From contig VXIS01000051.1 of NCBI GenBank assembly GCA_008704415.1, positions 124,001 to 188,000 of the forward strand: a DNA stretch of 64,000 bases, written 5' to 3'. A program made the translations under genes and the position numbers. Source of the stretch: Sphaerosporella brunnea (lineage: Eukaryota > Ascomycota > Pezizomycetes > Pezizales > Pyronemataceae). Shown here piece after piece: positions 34,726 to 45,759 of this stretch (position 1 is the first letter of the stretch; each line of letters starts with the position of its first letter). The notes below the pieces were generated by a model. That model ran no database searches, was not told where the DNA came from, and saw nothing but the letters and a program-made list of their open reading frames with translations.

Positions 34726-35010
34726 CATTGTGGAGCAGAGCCGTGGAGGAGCTTTAGAGACGACACTGCGGAGCGACTGTCCAGCTCTACTATTCTGGAG
34801 TGGAGCCGTGGAGGAGCTTCAGCGACGATACTGCGGAGCGACTACGCAGCTCTAGGATCTGGAGCGGAGCCATTCACTATAATGCAGTTGGTGTGGCGTT
34901 TTTCGGTGGCGTTTCCGGAGGCTCAAGCCTAAATTTCCGACCGTCGGATTTTGGAGTGAAGCGACTGCACATCTCTATCATTCTGGAGCGGAGCCGAGGA
35001 GGAGCGATAG
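34726..35010. repeat. degenerate tandem repeat, unit about 64-69 bp
   Basis: The unit GAGCCGTGGAGGAGCTT...GCGGAGCGACT...CAGCTCTA recurs at about 34738, 34805 and, more diverged, near 34862 and 34960-35010. Open frames across it are short and without domains. Confidence 0.6.
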
Positions 35011-35352
35011 CGACGACGCTGAATGAAAGCAACTGCGCCGTGTTTCACACACATACGCCCTGGCTGCAACGTACGTATGACTTTACATTAAGTGGCGCTG
35101 TACTAATGACTGCACACCGTGTGGCCACCACACGGATGTCTACTCGTTATAAATTTGAAAAAAAAAGACAGCAATCAAACTGGCAAGCCGCACTGTGTGC
35201 TTGTAAAAAATCCATAAAACAGCCCTCACTTCTAACACGACACGTACTGTACCTCTATCTCTGACACTTTCCCGCTTGCGGCATTTTTCTGTCGAGTTTT
35301 GATGAACTTTTTTTTGTTGTGTCGGGTTATGACTGCTCAAGCGGGGCATATT
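35011..35352. other. gene-free spacer
   Basis: Nothing recognisable between the tandem repeat and the foldback element. Confidence 0.4.
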
Positions 35353-35921
35353 TACTCGTGCCAAGGTGACTACCGTCACCCCCGGTCGCTCGCAGGCTCG
35401 CTCCCAGGGGCACTCACAAGTGAGTGCCAGCCAGTCCAACGCAAGTCGCGAAGTCCAACGAGAGAATTTTTCGACCGCCGCCCGACCCCATTTTCACCAC
35501 CATCACGACCAAACCATGCAGCAAGCCGAGTCCTATAAGTCTGTTGAGACCCGAATCCAAGCTGCAATTGAGGTTCTTCGGAAGAGAGAGGGAGAAGGAA
35601 ACGGGCAAAGCGTAGGAAGGAAATGGGCGACGGGTAGGAAGGAAATGGGCGACGGGTAGGAAGGAAATGGGCGACGCGTAGCAAATAGTGCGAGACTGAA
35701 CGCATGTATAATTATATATTCTATATTCTATGTATTCTGAGATGCCTATGACTATGCCCGCTGCATGGTTTGGTCGTGATGGTCGCGGTCGGGCGGCGGT
35801 CGAAAAATTCTCTCGTTGGACTTCGCGACTTGCGTTGGACTGGCTGGCACTCACTTGTGAGTGCCCCTGGGAGCGAGCCTGCGAGCGACCGGGGGTGACG
35901 GTAGTCACCTTGGCACGAGTA
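35353..35921. mobile_element. foldback element with ~165-bp inverted arms built of hairpins
   Basis: The left arm 35353-35522 and right arm 35760-35921 are inverse with very few differences (the left has an extra ~8 bp near 35490). Each arm itself contains smaller hairpins: GGTGAC-TACC-GTCACC and GGCACTCAC-AA-GTGAGTGCC. The loop carries three 22-bp tandem copies of GTAGGAAGGAAATGGGCGACGG (35612-35677). One left-arm frame runs into ESYKSVETRIQAAIEVLRKR, which is loosely like the N-terminus of fungal pogo-type transposases; this is only a suggestion. No target duplication is evident. Confidence 0.8.
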
Positions 35922-36340
35922 GGGGTATTTGCCCACGCTGGCAAAAAGACGGGCATCCAAGCACTTTGCTCGAAATATTTCATACATTTTGGAGAACGCG
36001 CTGGTACGCGCCGAGACCGCTTAAAAGTGTGCCTCTTAAGTGAGATATGTACTTACCTACTTCATAGGTACTTAGATAGACTGAATTCCCGTGGACATGG
36101 CGTTGAAAACGGTGAATCGAGTGATTCCAGCGCATCGGAGTCACATGACCAGAAAGCGGGCCATGCTCCATTCCATGCACACTCTAAACCTGCAAACAAT
36201 CATCCCTTTTAGCAACTCCACAACACCCAGCAACCTGAACTTGTCCTGCTGCAAAACACGTACGCAAAGTAATCCGTCGGGTTACACGCCACTACCTATT
36301 TCTCCTTTCTTCGATCTCAAAACCCTTTCCGGCAATTGTC
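35922..36340. other. 5' flank of the ArfGAP gene
   Basis: No gene. An E-box-like CACATG and pyrimidine-rich leader occur upstream of the ATG. Confidence 0.4.
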
Positions 36341-38009
36341 ATGTCTCGACGACTCAACCCGGCCGCCGACAAGGCCGCCGCAAACCAGGCCGTCATCAAG
36401 AACCTCCTGAAGCTACCAGGGAACCGTGTCTGCGCCGATTGCAAACGCAACAAGCTTCCGCGATGGGCGAGCTGGAATCTGGGTATCTTTATTTGCATCA
36501 GGTATGCACCGTGCTTGCCTTGGCGGGCGGAGTGCTGATGGACGGGTGGATAGATGCTCGGGGATCCACCGCGGTATGGGCACGCACATCAGCAGAGTCA
36601 AGTCAGTCGATCTCGACAGCTGGACCGATGAGCAACTACAGAGTGTTGTCAAGTGGGGAAATACGCGCGCGAACAAGTGAGTTGACCTGACTGCCTCGGG
36701 GGTGCTTGTGTTTTCCGCACATATGTTTTTATGCGGCAGGTGAACTGATATCTCGATGGCAGATATTGGGAGGCTAACCTCGCTCCCGGCCACGTCCCTT
36801 CTGAAGCGTATGTACATACGAACCAACCTGTAGTGGCAGAGGTGCTGATTGGGACAGCAAAATCGAGAACTTCATCCGCACCAAGTATGAATCCAAGCGG
36901 TGGGTGATGGAAGGTGGAATACCTGATCCATCCACTCTGGATGACGACGACGATGACAATGTGGTGAGGCCTGAGAATCGACGAACGGCATTGAAGGGCA
37001 CTGGGCTGACGGATCTCATGTTTAGCCGTTGAAGAAAGTGCAAGAGAAGCTTGAAAGGAAGTCTGCGGCGGCCGCTGCATCGTCCCCTCCCGCACCAGCG
37101 CCAAAAGCCAACAGTCTCGACATCTTCGGCGACGACGCTCCCGCCATTGCACCTACCATTGCACCTGCTGCCCCGGTGCAAAAGTCCAAGCCAGCCGATT
37201 CTACTTCACTCCTGGGCCTAGACTTTTTAGGCGGTCCTCCTGCATCCCCATCCCCGAGACCTTCCTCAGTTACTGCAAACCCTGGCACGATGACCTCATC
37301 TTCTCGCCCTGACCTCAACAGATCGATCCTCTCACTGTATGCATCCCAGCCGAAGCCATTAGTCAAGCCGCAGAGCCCTACGATGGCTGGATTTGGGTCT
37401 CCACCGATCCCGCAAAAGACATCCTCATTCGGTGACTTGAGTAATTCCTTCAGCGGTTTGAGCTTTAGCACGCAACCCGCAGCCCCCGTAGAAGCCTCTA
37501 AGTCGTCACCGTTTGCAAATCTCACAGCCGGGATGAAGAAGTCTGCAGCTTCTCCACAGCTATCGAAGCCTGCATCCGGCGGTTTCTTCGCATCTGCACC
37601 CGCCAAGTCGTCTCCCGTCTCTGCTTCTTCTGGCCTCGGCGATCTATTCGATTTCGCGGCTCCTGCGGCCAACCCCGCCCCAGCACCAACCATGACTTCT
37701 CACCCGGCCAGCTCAAACAATGGCTTGAGCTCACTCTCATTCGACGCGGATGCGTGGGTGGCGCCCGCGCCGACTACTTCTACGGCCTCGCATAGCAACA
37801 ATGCATGGGGAACTTCGGCACTCCCTACTTCAAACGTATGGGGCTCGTCCTCTTCGACTGCGACTACCGCCAAGTCCATCACTTCGTATGTAAACACCGA
37901 CAATGACGATTGGGGCAACTTTAGCTCAGGAGCTTCCGTCACGCCGGCCAAGGTTACTACCGGTACCTCTGGCCTTGACGACGATCTATTTGGCAATGTG
38001 TGGAAATAG
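36341..38009 (+). CDS. ArfGAP protein, AGE2/SMAP-like
   Basis: Stimulates GTP hydrolysis by Arf GTPases in post-Golgi vesicle transport. Exons 36341-36501, 36554-36676, 36763-36807, 36858-36963 and 37026-38009 give 472 residues. The ArfGAP zinc finger is CADC-x16-CIRC, with the conserved W in [18 protein letters not shown] and the catalytic Arg in [19 protein letters not shown]. It continues [14 protein letters not shown] and [12 protein letters not shown]. The rest is Ser/Pro/Ala-rich and disordered, with [23 protein letters not shown] and DDDLFGNVW motifs like those used for clathrin/adaptor binding. The end pattern is like fungal Age2/Gts1-type proteins; Age2 fits best because there is no UBA domain. 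Confidence 0.9.
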
Positions 38010-38472
38010 ATGAACAATCTTTACTGGTGCGTTCGAGCAAAGAGGGAGTGACAATGGCGCGGCTGATATACTTTTGGGGGGGTCTTCTGAGAGGTGAGAT
38101 GTTGAAAGACATACATTTCTGTCTACAAAGTAATTCGAGCGAGGAAGAAGGAAAGAGAAGGGGGGGCGCGGGGGTGGATATATACCTGGATGTAAAATTG
38201 CTACATCGTTTTCGGGATGAGATAATGAACGACAATGAAACGATACTTAAAATTAATTCTCAATTCAATTCCAAAAGATCGGATGACAGCAGTGTTGTGT
38301 GTTGTCTGCTGTTGCATGTGGGTAATCTTGGCATGCCGATTCGGTACCTGACCTGAGGCTGGATCGCGCTACTCTGCTATCACCGTCTCGCGAGAGATAT
38401 CAACCTACTCTAGCACCTCACCTTATCCCCCACCAACAAACAAACATACATACATACATACAACAAACTGCA
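38010..38472. other. spacer between ArfGAP and BSD-domain genes
   Basis: 463 bp, no gene; a CATA microsatellite (38445-38461) lies just before the next ATG. Confidence 0.5.
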
Positions 38473-39810
38473 ATGGATGTAGCCTACGACCACACCTTCA
38501 CCGACGACGCCGTCACGGGCGACAACGAAAAAAAGGGCAAAGCCCCTGCTGTCTCCAAACCGCAGGAGGACAGCCTCAACGAGGAGCTCCAGCAGGCATA
38601 CCGCGCGATCTCGAACTCACCCTGGGGGGCGCGCTTCGGCGCGTTCGTGGGGAACGTCCGGAAGCAGGGAGAAAGCTACTACGAAACGGCGAGGAAGGAG
38701 TATCCGGCGGTAGCTGAGCAGGCCGCGAAAGGGTTCGGCGAGTTAAGAACAAATTTGGTGGCTAGGACTAGGGCGTTGTCGCTTTCTACGGGAGATAAGA
38801 AGGAAGGGGGCCAACAGCAACAACAACAACAACAACAACAACAGCAGCAGCAGCAGCAGCAGCAGCACGAGGCTGGTCTACTCGAGAAAATCAAGAAGGG
38901 CGCGTCCCAGCGTATTGCCGAGATCGAGGCCGTCGAGGCCCGCGCTGATGAGTATCTTGTTAAGTTTGGGAGCAGCATTGGGGGATTCTTGAGGGATGCT
39001 ATTACTATCTCCCCACCTGCCCCCGAGGCGGCCGCGGAGGCTGCGAGGAAGGAGGGCGACGTCGAGAAGAAACAGATTTTTACCAGGAGGCTCGACGCTC
39101 AGTTGCATCTGCTCCACACAAACCTTGAACTGTTCCGTGCCGATCCCCCGCAGGTAGCGGAGTTTGAGAAGAGCTTCGATGTCGAGAAGGAGACGGAACG
39201 CGTGGCGGCGGATTTGGAGAGGTATCCTGAGCTTAGAGCTACCATGGAGAAGCTAGTGCCTGGTGAGGTCGAGTATAAGAAGTTTTGGATCAGGTATTAT
39301 TTCTTAAGGAATGAACTTGATGAACAGGAGAAGATGAGGAAGGAACTTTTGAAAGGTACCCCTCCTCTCCCCTCCTTATTCCGCCTGAGATGCTAACTGG
39401 AATGTAGGCGCTGCCATCGAGGAAGAAGAGGTCGGTTGGGATGACGACGAAGAAGATGAGGCCGATGATGAAGAGGAGGAGGAGGAGGAGGACGATGAGA
39501 AGGCTCCTACCACGAAGAAGCCAGCGGCAAAAGCTTCTACCGATACACTGCAGCCGACAAACAAGAACCAGACTTCCTCTTCGGCGAACGACCGCGGTTC
39601 TCAATCGGATAGCGAAGCTAGTTATGACGTTGTCTCTGGTGCGCCTTCCAAGACGCCGAGTCAGGCTGCCGGTAGCCCGCCGAAATCAAAGGTTCGTCCC
39701 TCTTTCTTTTTCAGCCTCCAAAATATCTATTTCTGAGAGCTTGAACTGATGGTTTGGCGGAATAGGTGAAGGATGTGGAGAGTAGTGACGAGGAGGCAGA
39801 TTGGGAGTAG
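38473..39810 (+). CDS. BSD-domain protein, DOS2-like
   Basis: Exons 38473-39355, 39408-39691 and 39766-39810 give 403 residues. The N-terminal third has SNSPWGARFGAFVGNVRKQG and amphipathic helices. A pure polyglutamine run (about 18 Q, codons CAA then CAG) lies around residues 115-135. The BSD domain is around 210-290: FTRRLDAQLHLLHTNLELF and VEYKKFWIRYYFLRNELDEQ (the conserved FW pair of BSD domains). The C-terminus is very acidic (EEEEVGWDDDEEDEADDEEE) and ends SSDEEADWE. Yeast Dos2 has the same order of BSD and acidic tail and is implicated in ubiquitin-related and single-copy DNA functions, poorly defined. The branch site TGCTAACTGG is clear in intron 1. Confidence 0.85.
38815..38868 (+). 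repeat. CAA/CAG microsatellite encoding polyglutamine
   Basis: About 18 consecutive Gln codons inside the DOS2-like gene, a likely length-variable site. Confidence 0.9.
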
Positions 39811-42671
39811 ATGATGCCTTTTCGTTTTTTTGTCTGTCTGTTGGGAGTTTTTCACCTTCGGTTTTTTTGCCTGTTACAGGACATGGGTGGTGATTGATGC
39901 CGAGTGAACTGTTGATAGCCAAATGCGAAATAGCAAGCTTTACAAATGTGTCTCTGAAGCTGTAATTATAGTTGGGGGTCGATAAATTACAGTTGCTTAG
40001 GTAAACTTGCACTCTATTACGGTACAAACTTTGTTTGATGCTTTTTTTTTTTTTTTTTTTTTTTTTTTCGTTTTAATCATAATGTATTCGGCTGCTTGCG
40101 GCCATGACATAGAGAATATGCAGACTGCTCTTGAGCGCTAAAGGCCCACAATCGAGTGTGTCTTAAAAGGAAAGAAAACATAGGAAAAATTAAGGAAATT
40201 CGTGTCTGACATAGGAGAGGAGGTAAATCACAGTTGTCATTAAATTCTTGGCTTCTCAGGCCAGGTCCCAACCTTCGTGCTTGCTAAGAAATCCAGCACA
40301 GCCTTGGTAACTTTGTTTGATGCGGGCGGCTCCTACTACCTAGAGAGAGAGAGAACAATGGCTCCCACACCGCCACGAGCTCGACTTGTGGGCAAAATTG
40401 AGGCATCGGGCCCAGATAGAGAGATACATGTACTTACTTGAGTATCTATGCCACCTCGGCGTTTTGCTGAAATAAAGACGTTGTCCTGGGATACATCAAG
40501 ATGGATATATATAAGCACACCTTCAAGCTCTTCAATGCTTGCACAAATAAAAAGGCCTCACTGGTCCGAACCCGGATTTCTGGCACTTTCGCAGCTCCGT
40601 GCGGCTGTTGGAGACGCTGATAGGTAGGGCTCGAAGATGTACATGGAACTCCCATTGGATCTGATTTAAGTGCCGTCACGGCAGCCGTAGGAGCCTGTGA
40701 GTGTTCGACGTCAATATAAGCCCGGCTCGGCGCAACTTTTTTTTTTTCGGTGTAGTTTTGCCTTTGGCTGTGCATTCTTTCGGAGGCGAAATCTATGATA
40801 TATTGTTCATCGACCTCTACTCTAGATACACCTGGGATAGTTTTGGCAAGAAGCCAGCTGGCCATTCATTGGAAATCACTCGCTGAGCCCAATTCGGCCG
40901 AGTCATCCTCGGCCGGCTCATTTTCTGTACCCTTTCACTGGCTAGCTCTACCTGGTTTCAAGTACGTATAATACGGGCAACTTTTCCAGAGGCCTATGCG
41001 GCAGTCCGGTTGTTTATGACCATGCTAACGGACACTGCCCACTATCTCTACCATAGCCATACTTTTGCTTGTTGTGTTCTACACATAACATTATCAGATG
41101 TATATATCAACTCTCTGTATATGCAATTTCTACATACCTCGTGCGTGCAGTTTTGCTCGAGATACAGCGTTGTGAAGGGGACATACTTGGCCTAAACTAC
41201 TGCCACTAGCTCAAAAGCACGAAAACTATGTACATTCAACCAAGAGGGCGTTCCAAGAATCTATTTTCTGGGAAAAGTAATGACGGGTGATGTGGTTGTG
41301 GTGAGACCGGAGGTTTGGAGGAGGTCCATGTTCGGGTGGTGCTTTCGGGGCGGCATCCTGCGACTCCTCGCCCAAGCCTTGTTTAAGTCATGAGAATTTC
41401 ACATCGATATTGCCTTATTTGTCGTTGTCACTATACCGCACTCGGCATTTGGCGGTCCCAGCTGGCTCAATTCCAAGGTTGCGTACACATAGATGAGGTT
41501 CGAGGCCAAACTGGCCGGAGGAGGGTTTAGAGTCCTTATGACGAGGCCCTTTGTGACATAGCCGAGCTGCCACAGAACCGGCGGAAGGTTTGTCTTGTGT
41601 CGAAGCCCAAGAGCACGATACAGGCGATGACTGGCTTTAACGGGAGTCCATAGTCCTTCAACTGGGGTCTAAATAATTACTTTATGACACAAATGACCAC
41701 TGTTAATGGTTGTATAGAGAGATCCTATCGATAGTGCTAACACCGGAACCTACCAGTTGAACTGGAACATGGAAGTAGGTAGAGTATGTCGAGTAAGAGA
41801 AAGTTGTGACAGCTAGATAATAGAGTACTGTAGGACCCCGACTTGGACATAAGCTACCCCAAAGGATTCTCTTACCAGATCCAGGAATTTATAGCGTGCC
41901 TTCCTATACCGCACAGTATTCCTGCAGATATCCACCGTCGATGGGAGTGCCATGTCTTGAGATTTGCTGCTATACATATCAACACCGGGTACCTCGGGAG
42001 TCCGGGCGGAACCCGAGGATCATGAGTGAGGATTAACCATAACTACCGGCGGGAACTTGGTGTGGGGTGAGAGCGACGGAGACGGACATAATTCTTCCCG
42101 GCCCGTGGTGCCCGGTAAGCGAGGTACGTTTGCCCGTTGTGAAGCCGTGGGGCATGAGAAGGACTCTGTTTCTACGACTTGATGGGGTCGTGAAGGAAAT
42201 GTATGATACTTGGGTATATGTATTCGGAGAAGTGCAGTAGGTAATTGGAGGAAACAACGTTTGTCCAAATACAGCAGAGTACACGCTGTCTTTCTCGATG
42301 GGATGATACCCGAGAGAGAGTAAAAAAAGGTGGTGACCCGTTTATCGAAAAACAAAAAAGCAAAAAAAAAATATGCGGTCTAATCATATGCCACCGATTT
42401 GCCCACTGTTTTTACACGCCTGCTCCCGTTTGGGAATAGTTGATGCCAGAGTGTTGAAATGCAAGGGCAAGCTTAATCAGAAAAAGTGTAGGGTTCCTTC
42501 CCCCAACCCCCATTCGTACTCCCCGAACAACCTTCGGTAGTAGAACTCTGAGCAGAGGTCCTTACATTATCATCACCGCGACCACTTTCTCCTCCTCCTC
42601 CTCTTCCTCCACATTCTTTAACGAACGACGAACGTTACCGTCCACTCACCCCACGACCTACCACCGCAACA
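39811..42671. other. gene-free stretch of 2.9 kb
   Basis: No supported gene. Contains a T run (about 40042-40067), a 14-bp direct repeat ACTTTGTTTGATGC (near 40026 and 40311), and a sequence GGGGTCGATAAATTAC near 39975 that resembles the start of the hAT element at 9917 but without a matching right end. Confidence 0.45.
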
Positions 42672-43325
42672 ATGTCTGAGAAGAAGGTGTTTACCTACGA
42701 GGAGGTGAAGGAGCACAACTCCAAGAAGGTTCGTTACTCACGGGTGGGCGCAGAAAGAAAAGAAAAAGAAAAGAAAAAAAAAGTAACAAAGCCGCTTTGA
42801 AACTGACCCGACGACATCGCAGGATCTCTACATGGTGATCCACGACAAGGTGTACAACGTCTCCAGCTTCGTCGACGAGCACCCAGGAGGAGAGGAGGTC
42901 CTGATGGACGTCGGAGGGGTCGACGCTACCGATTCCTTCGAGGTATATACACCCCATCACGACCCATCCACCCACCAATTGGTCGCAACGTTGCGTTAAT
43001 GCGATCGGATAGGACGTCGGTCACTCTGACGAGGCTCGCGAGCTCCTGGAGAGTCTTTACGTCGGAAAGCTGAAGCGCACTGTACGCCTCTCTCGCTAAC
43101 GGAGATGGTATGGTATACCTAACGCAAGCGCAGGCTTCCGACCCCGTGCCCAAGCTCTCCCAGAGTCCTTCGGCGCCAGGAACCACGTCTGCGGATGCGG
43201 GAACGTCAGTCTCCCCTCCTCCCTCGTCTTAAGACCCTGCAATACTGACTTTCCGCAGCGCTTTCTACGCTTTCTTCTTCATCGCCGCCGTCGTTGCGTT
43301 CGGCGCCTACAAATACATGCAGTAG
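42672..43325 (+). CDS. CYB5: cytochrome b5, tail-anchored
   Basis: Haem electron carrier on the ER membrane for desaturases, hydroxylases and sterol synthesis. Five exons (42672-42728, 42823-42942, 43013-43081, 43134-43204, 43259-43325) give 127 residues. The b5 fold contains [20 protein letters not shown], the first haem-ligand His in EHPGGEEVL, and the second in [12 protein letters not shown] Ser/Pro linker precedes a C-terminal transmembrane tail ([20 protein letters not shown]). Both haem ligands are present and the length is normal for a microsomal b5. Confidence 0.95.
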
Positions 43326-44079
43326 AAAAATTCATGTGTATCGCGTCCTTCATCTTCCGCAATGCTAAACCGCGTTGTTTTCTCACCGGGTATTACGAAT
43401 GATTTTTTTTTTTTTTTTTTTTTTTTTCCTTTTCGGTGTTTCTTCTTTCGTCGGCTTCTTTTCGTTTCGTTTGGGAGGCCTCAACTTTATTTACCAAATT
43501 CCTCTCCTCCTGTTCATCCCCTTCCTCCTCCTTTCCTAGTTCTCTCAACAAAATCAGGAGTATACCACCATGCGCGCGACATGTCATAGAATATAATGGG
43601 ATTATTCAAAGGCAACTCTTCCCGGATCGGCTTAACCGTGGATCGGTTGCTGCTGCAGACTGTGACCCGTATGAGAATATTGGCATTGAAGCATCGCAAA
43701 GCATGAAGAGACGAGAACAAAGGAAAGAAGACATTGATGTTGAAAAAAACGCCTTCCTTGACCGCTGACTCCCGCGGGCAGTTGACTTGACTATCCTGAG
43801 AAAAAAGAAAAAAAAAATTGAAAAAATAAAGCAAACAGAACCATACACGCGAGTATGAGCAGTAAAAGCGGTGGGACGTAATAGTACATGGAATGGGGGA
43901 GAAAAAAAATACCCATGCGGAAAAGAAAACAACAGAAATGCTTTGACAAGGTAGAAAGAGATCCCAACGAGAGGCTATAAGGTCCCCGTAAAAATTCTCC
44001 TCCCTAGAAACCCCTCAACGTTTTTCAACACATGCCTCCAGTACTCAATCATCATGGCTGCGAGCGATCGAATGATTGT
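43326..44079. other. tail-to-tail spacer between cytochrome b5 and HP1
   Basis: 754 bp holding both 3' flanks; a T run of about 23 at 43403-43427 and A-rich DNA near 43800-43830. No gene. Confidence 0.5.
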
Positions 44080-45031
44080 TTACAAGACTCCCGTCTCCTT
44101 GAAGACGAGGTGCTGCTCGTAGAAGCTCAGCATCTGTTGCAGCTGTTAGCGTTTGTTTGATCGATCCACAACCCATCATGCATACATACCCTCTGCGGAC
44201 ACTTCTTGTAGACAACGTTGATGTCATGCTGGGACTTGCGACCATTGCCCCTAATGGTTTATAAGTAAGCGAAAACAGACAAATAACACCGCGACTGCTT
44301 ACCACTGGACATAGGCGATCAGGCCGTTGTCGGTCTTCTCAATGGTGTCGATGTGGGTGATCTGATCCTCCCAGTTTCCAGAAGGCGGCTTCCACTTGCC
44401 CTCCTTGGTCTCAGCCAGGGGGGACTCTGAGATGGTAGAGGCGGCGATGGAAATCCTGGACTTCTTGGTGGACTTAGCAGGGGTCATGAACGACGCGGTG
44501 CTCGGGCGACCGCGCTTCTTGGTCTTCGGGACAGGACGACCGCCAATCGACCGGTAGTATTCCTGGAGGATCTCATCGGAGCCACCCCTGCACGTGGTCG
44601 TGAGTCGCGTGAAACGCGTGCGCGATAGCAAACAAACATGTACTTACATCAGGTTCTCCTCGGGCTCCCAAGTCCAGTCCTTCTTGCTGGGATAGTCCTG
44701 CCACTTGACATGGAAGTACAGCTCCTGCGATTGTCGTTAGCACACAAAAAGAGAAACGCCGGGAAGTTGAAAACGTCGCGCGCCATTCGCAATAAGGAAT
44801 GAGGAATGGGGGGGGGGGGGGGAAACTCACGTTTCTCTCGAACCTGTGATCCATGATCTGCTCGACGGTGAACTCATCCGAGGCCACTGACTTTCCATCA
44901 TCTTCACCCTCCTCTTCCTCTTCGACGGCCGAAGGTTCATCGTCTTCGACAACTTGCTGCGTCTTCATCACCTTGTTGGAGTAGATGACGTCCTCATCGG
45001 TTTCGGAATCCGAATGATACTGAGGAGGCAT
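44080..45031 (-). CDS. heterochromatin protein 1 (chromodomain + chromoshadow domain)
   Basis: Reads H3K9 methylation and, through the shadow domain, dimerises and recruits silencing factors. Exons 44831-45031, 44648-44724, 44303-44587, 44190-44250 and 44080-44133 give 225 residues, usual for fungal HP1. After an acidic start, the chromodomain reads FTVEQIMDHRFERN, ELYFHVKWQDYPSKKDWTWE and PEENLM, with the aromatic cage F/Y-W-W/Y positions present. The hinge is basic with GRPSTASF (AT-hook-like KKRGRP). The chromoshadow domain has WEDQITHIDTIEK, LIAYVQW and CPQRMLSFYEQHLVF. A transposon-rich window with HP1 suggests an active heterochromatin system, though RIP or DNA methylation cannot be judged here. 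Confidence 0.94.
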
Positions 45032-45759
45032 TACTGTCTTCAGGTGAAGCGGTGTGCGAAGGTGAGTCGGCGGGGTTGTAAGGTTGGGTAGAGGGTTGTG
45101 GGTGCTGGTGGTTGGTTGTTGACGCGACCAACAAGACGTGGGATTTCAGAAGGATGCTTAGCGGGGCTTGGCAGAAATGCAGAGTGAAGATAGGTGTGAG
45201 GTATCAAAACACTAGGAATTCAATGAGCCAGATGATGCGCGAAGCAAACTTGTCGATGGGGGGAATGGAAAGCAAGGGTGCGGAAAGAAGGAAAGAAAGG
45301 ACGCAGAAGGAAAGAAGGAAAGGCGGGTTGGTGACGAGGTGGTGCACGTGACTTTCATTTGTGCTGCAAGAAATCTGGGGGGTATATCAATTGTTCACTC
45401 ACTGCGAATCACTCGATCGGTGATTCTTCTTTATTCTTTTTAATATTGTTCTGTTTATTTCTGCACGAGCATCTTCTAAGTTATTCCGTCTTTTCCGTAC
45501 GGTTCTAGTAATCAAGCAAAGCCGTCATGTCAAACTTTGAAGCCTCGCCACAAGTGACCACGTGCTTTCGCTGACAAAGCAGTCATTCGCTACCCGTTAC
45601 TTAACGCATGCGATTCTTGTCGCGTTTCCCCAGCTTTAGATACACCCAGGTACATAAGTACAAGTTAACCTTCACCGTTTTTTTTGCCGCAGTGCCTACC
45701 CCCCCGGGATACTCACCGCTCTTTAAAGCCCATCGTAGTTTCTTTGGCAGTTCCTCAAC
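45032..45759. promoter_or_regulatory. bidirectional region between HP1 and LUC7
   Basis: 728 bp between divergent starts; GAAAG-rich purine tract at about 45285-45330. No gene. Confidence 0.5.
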
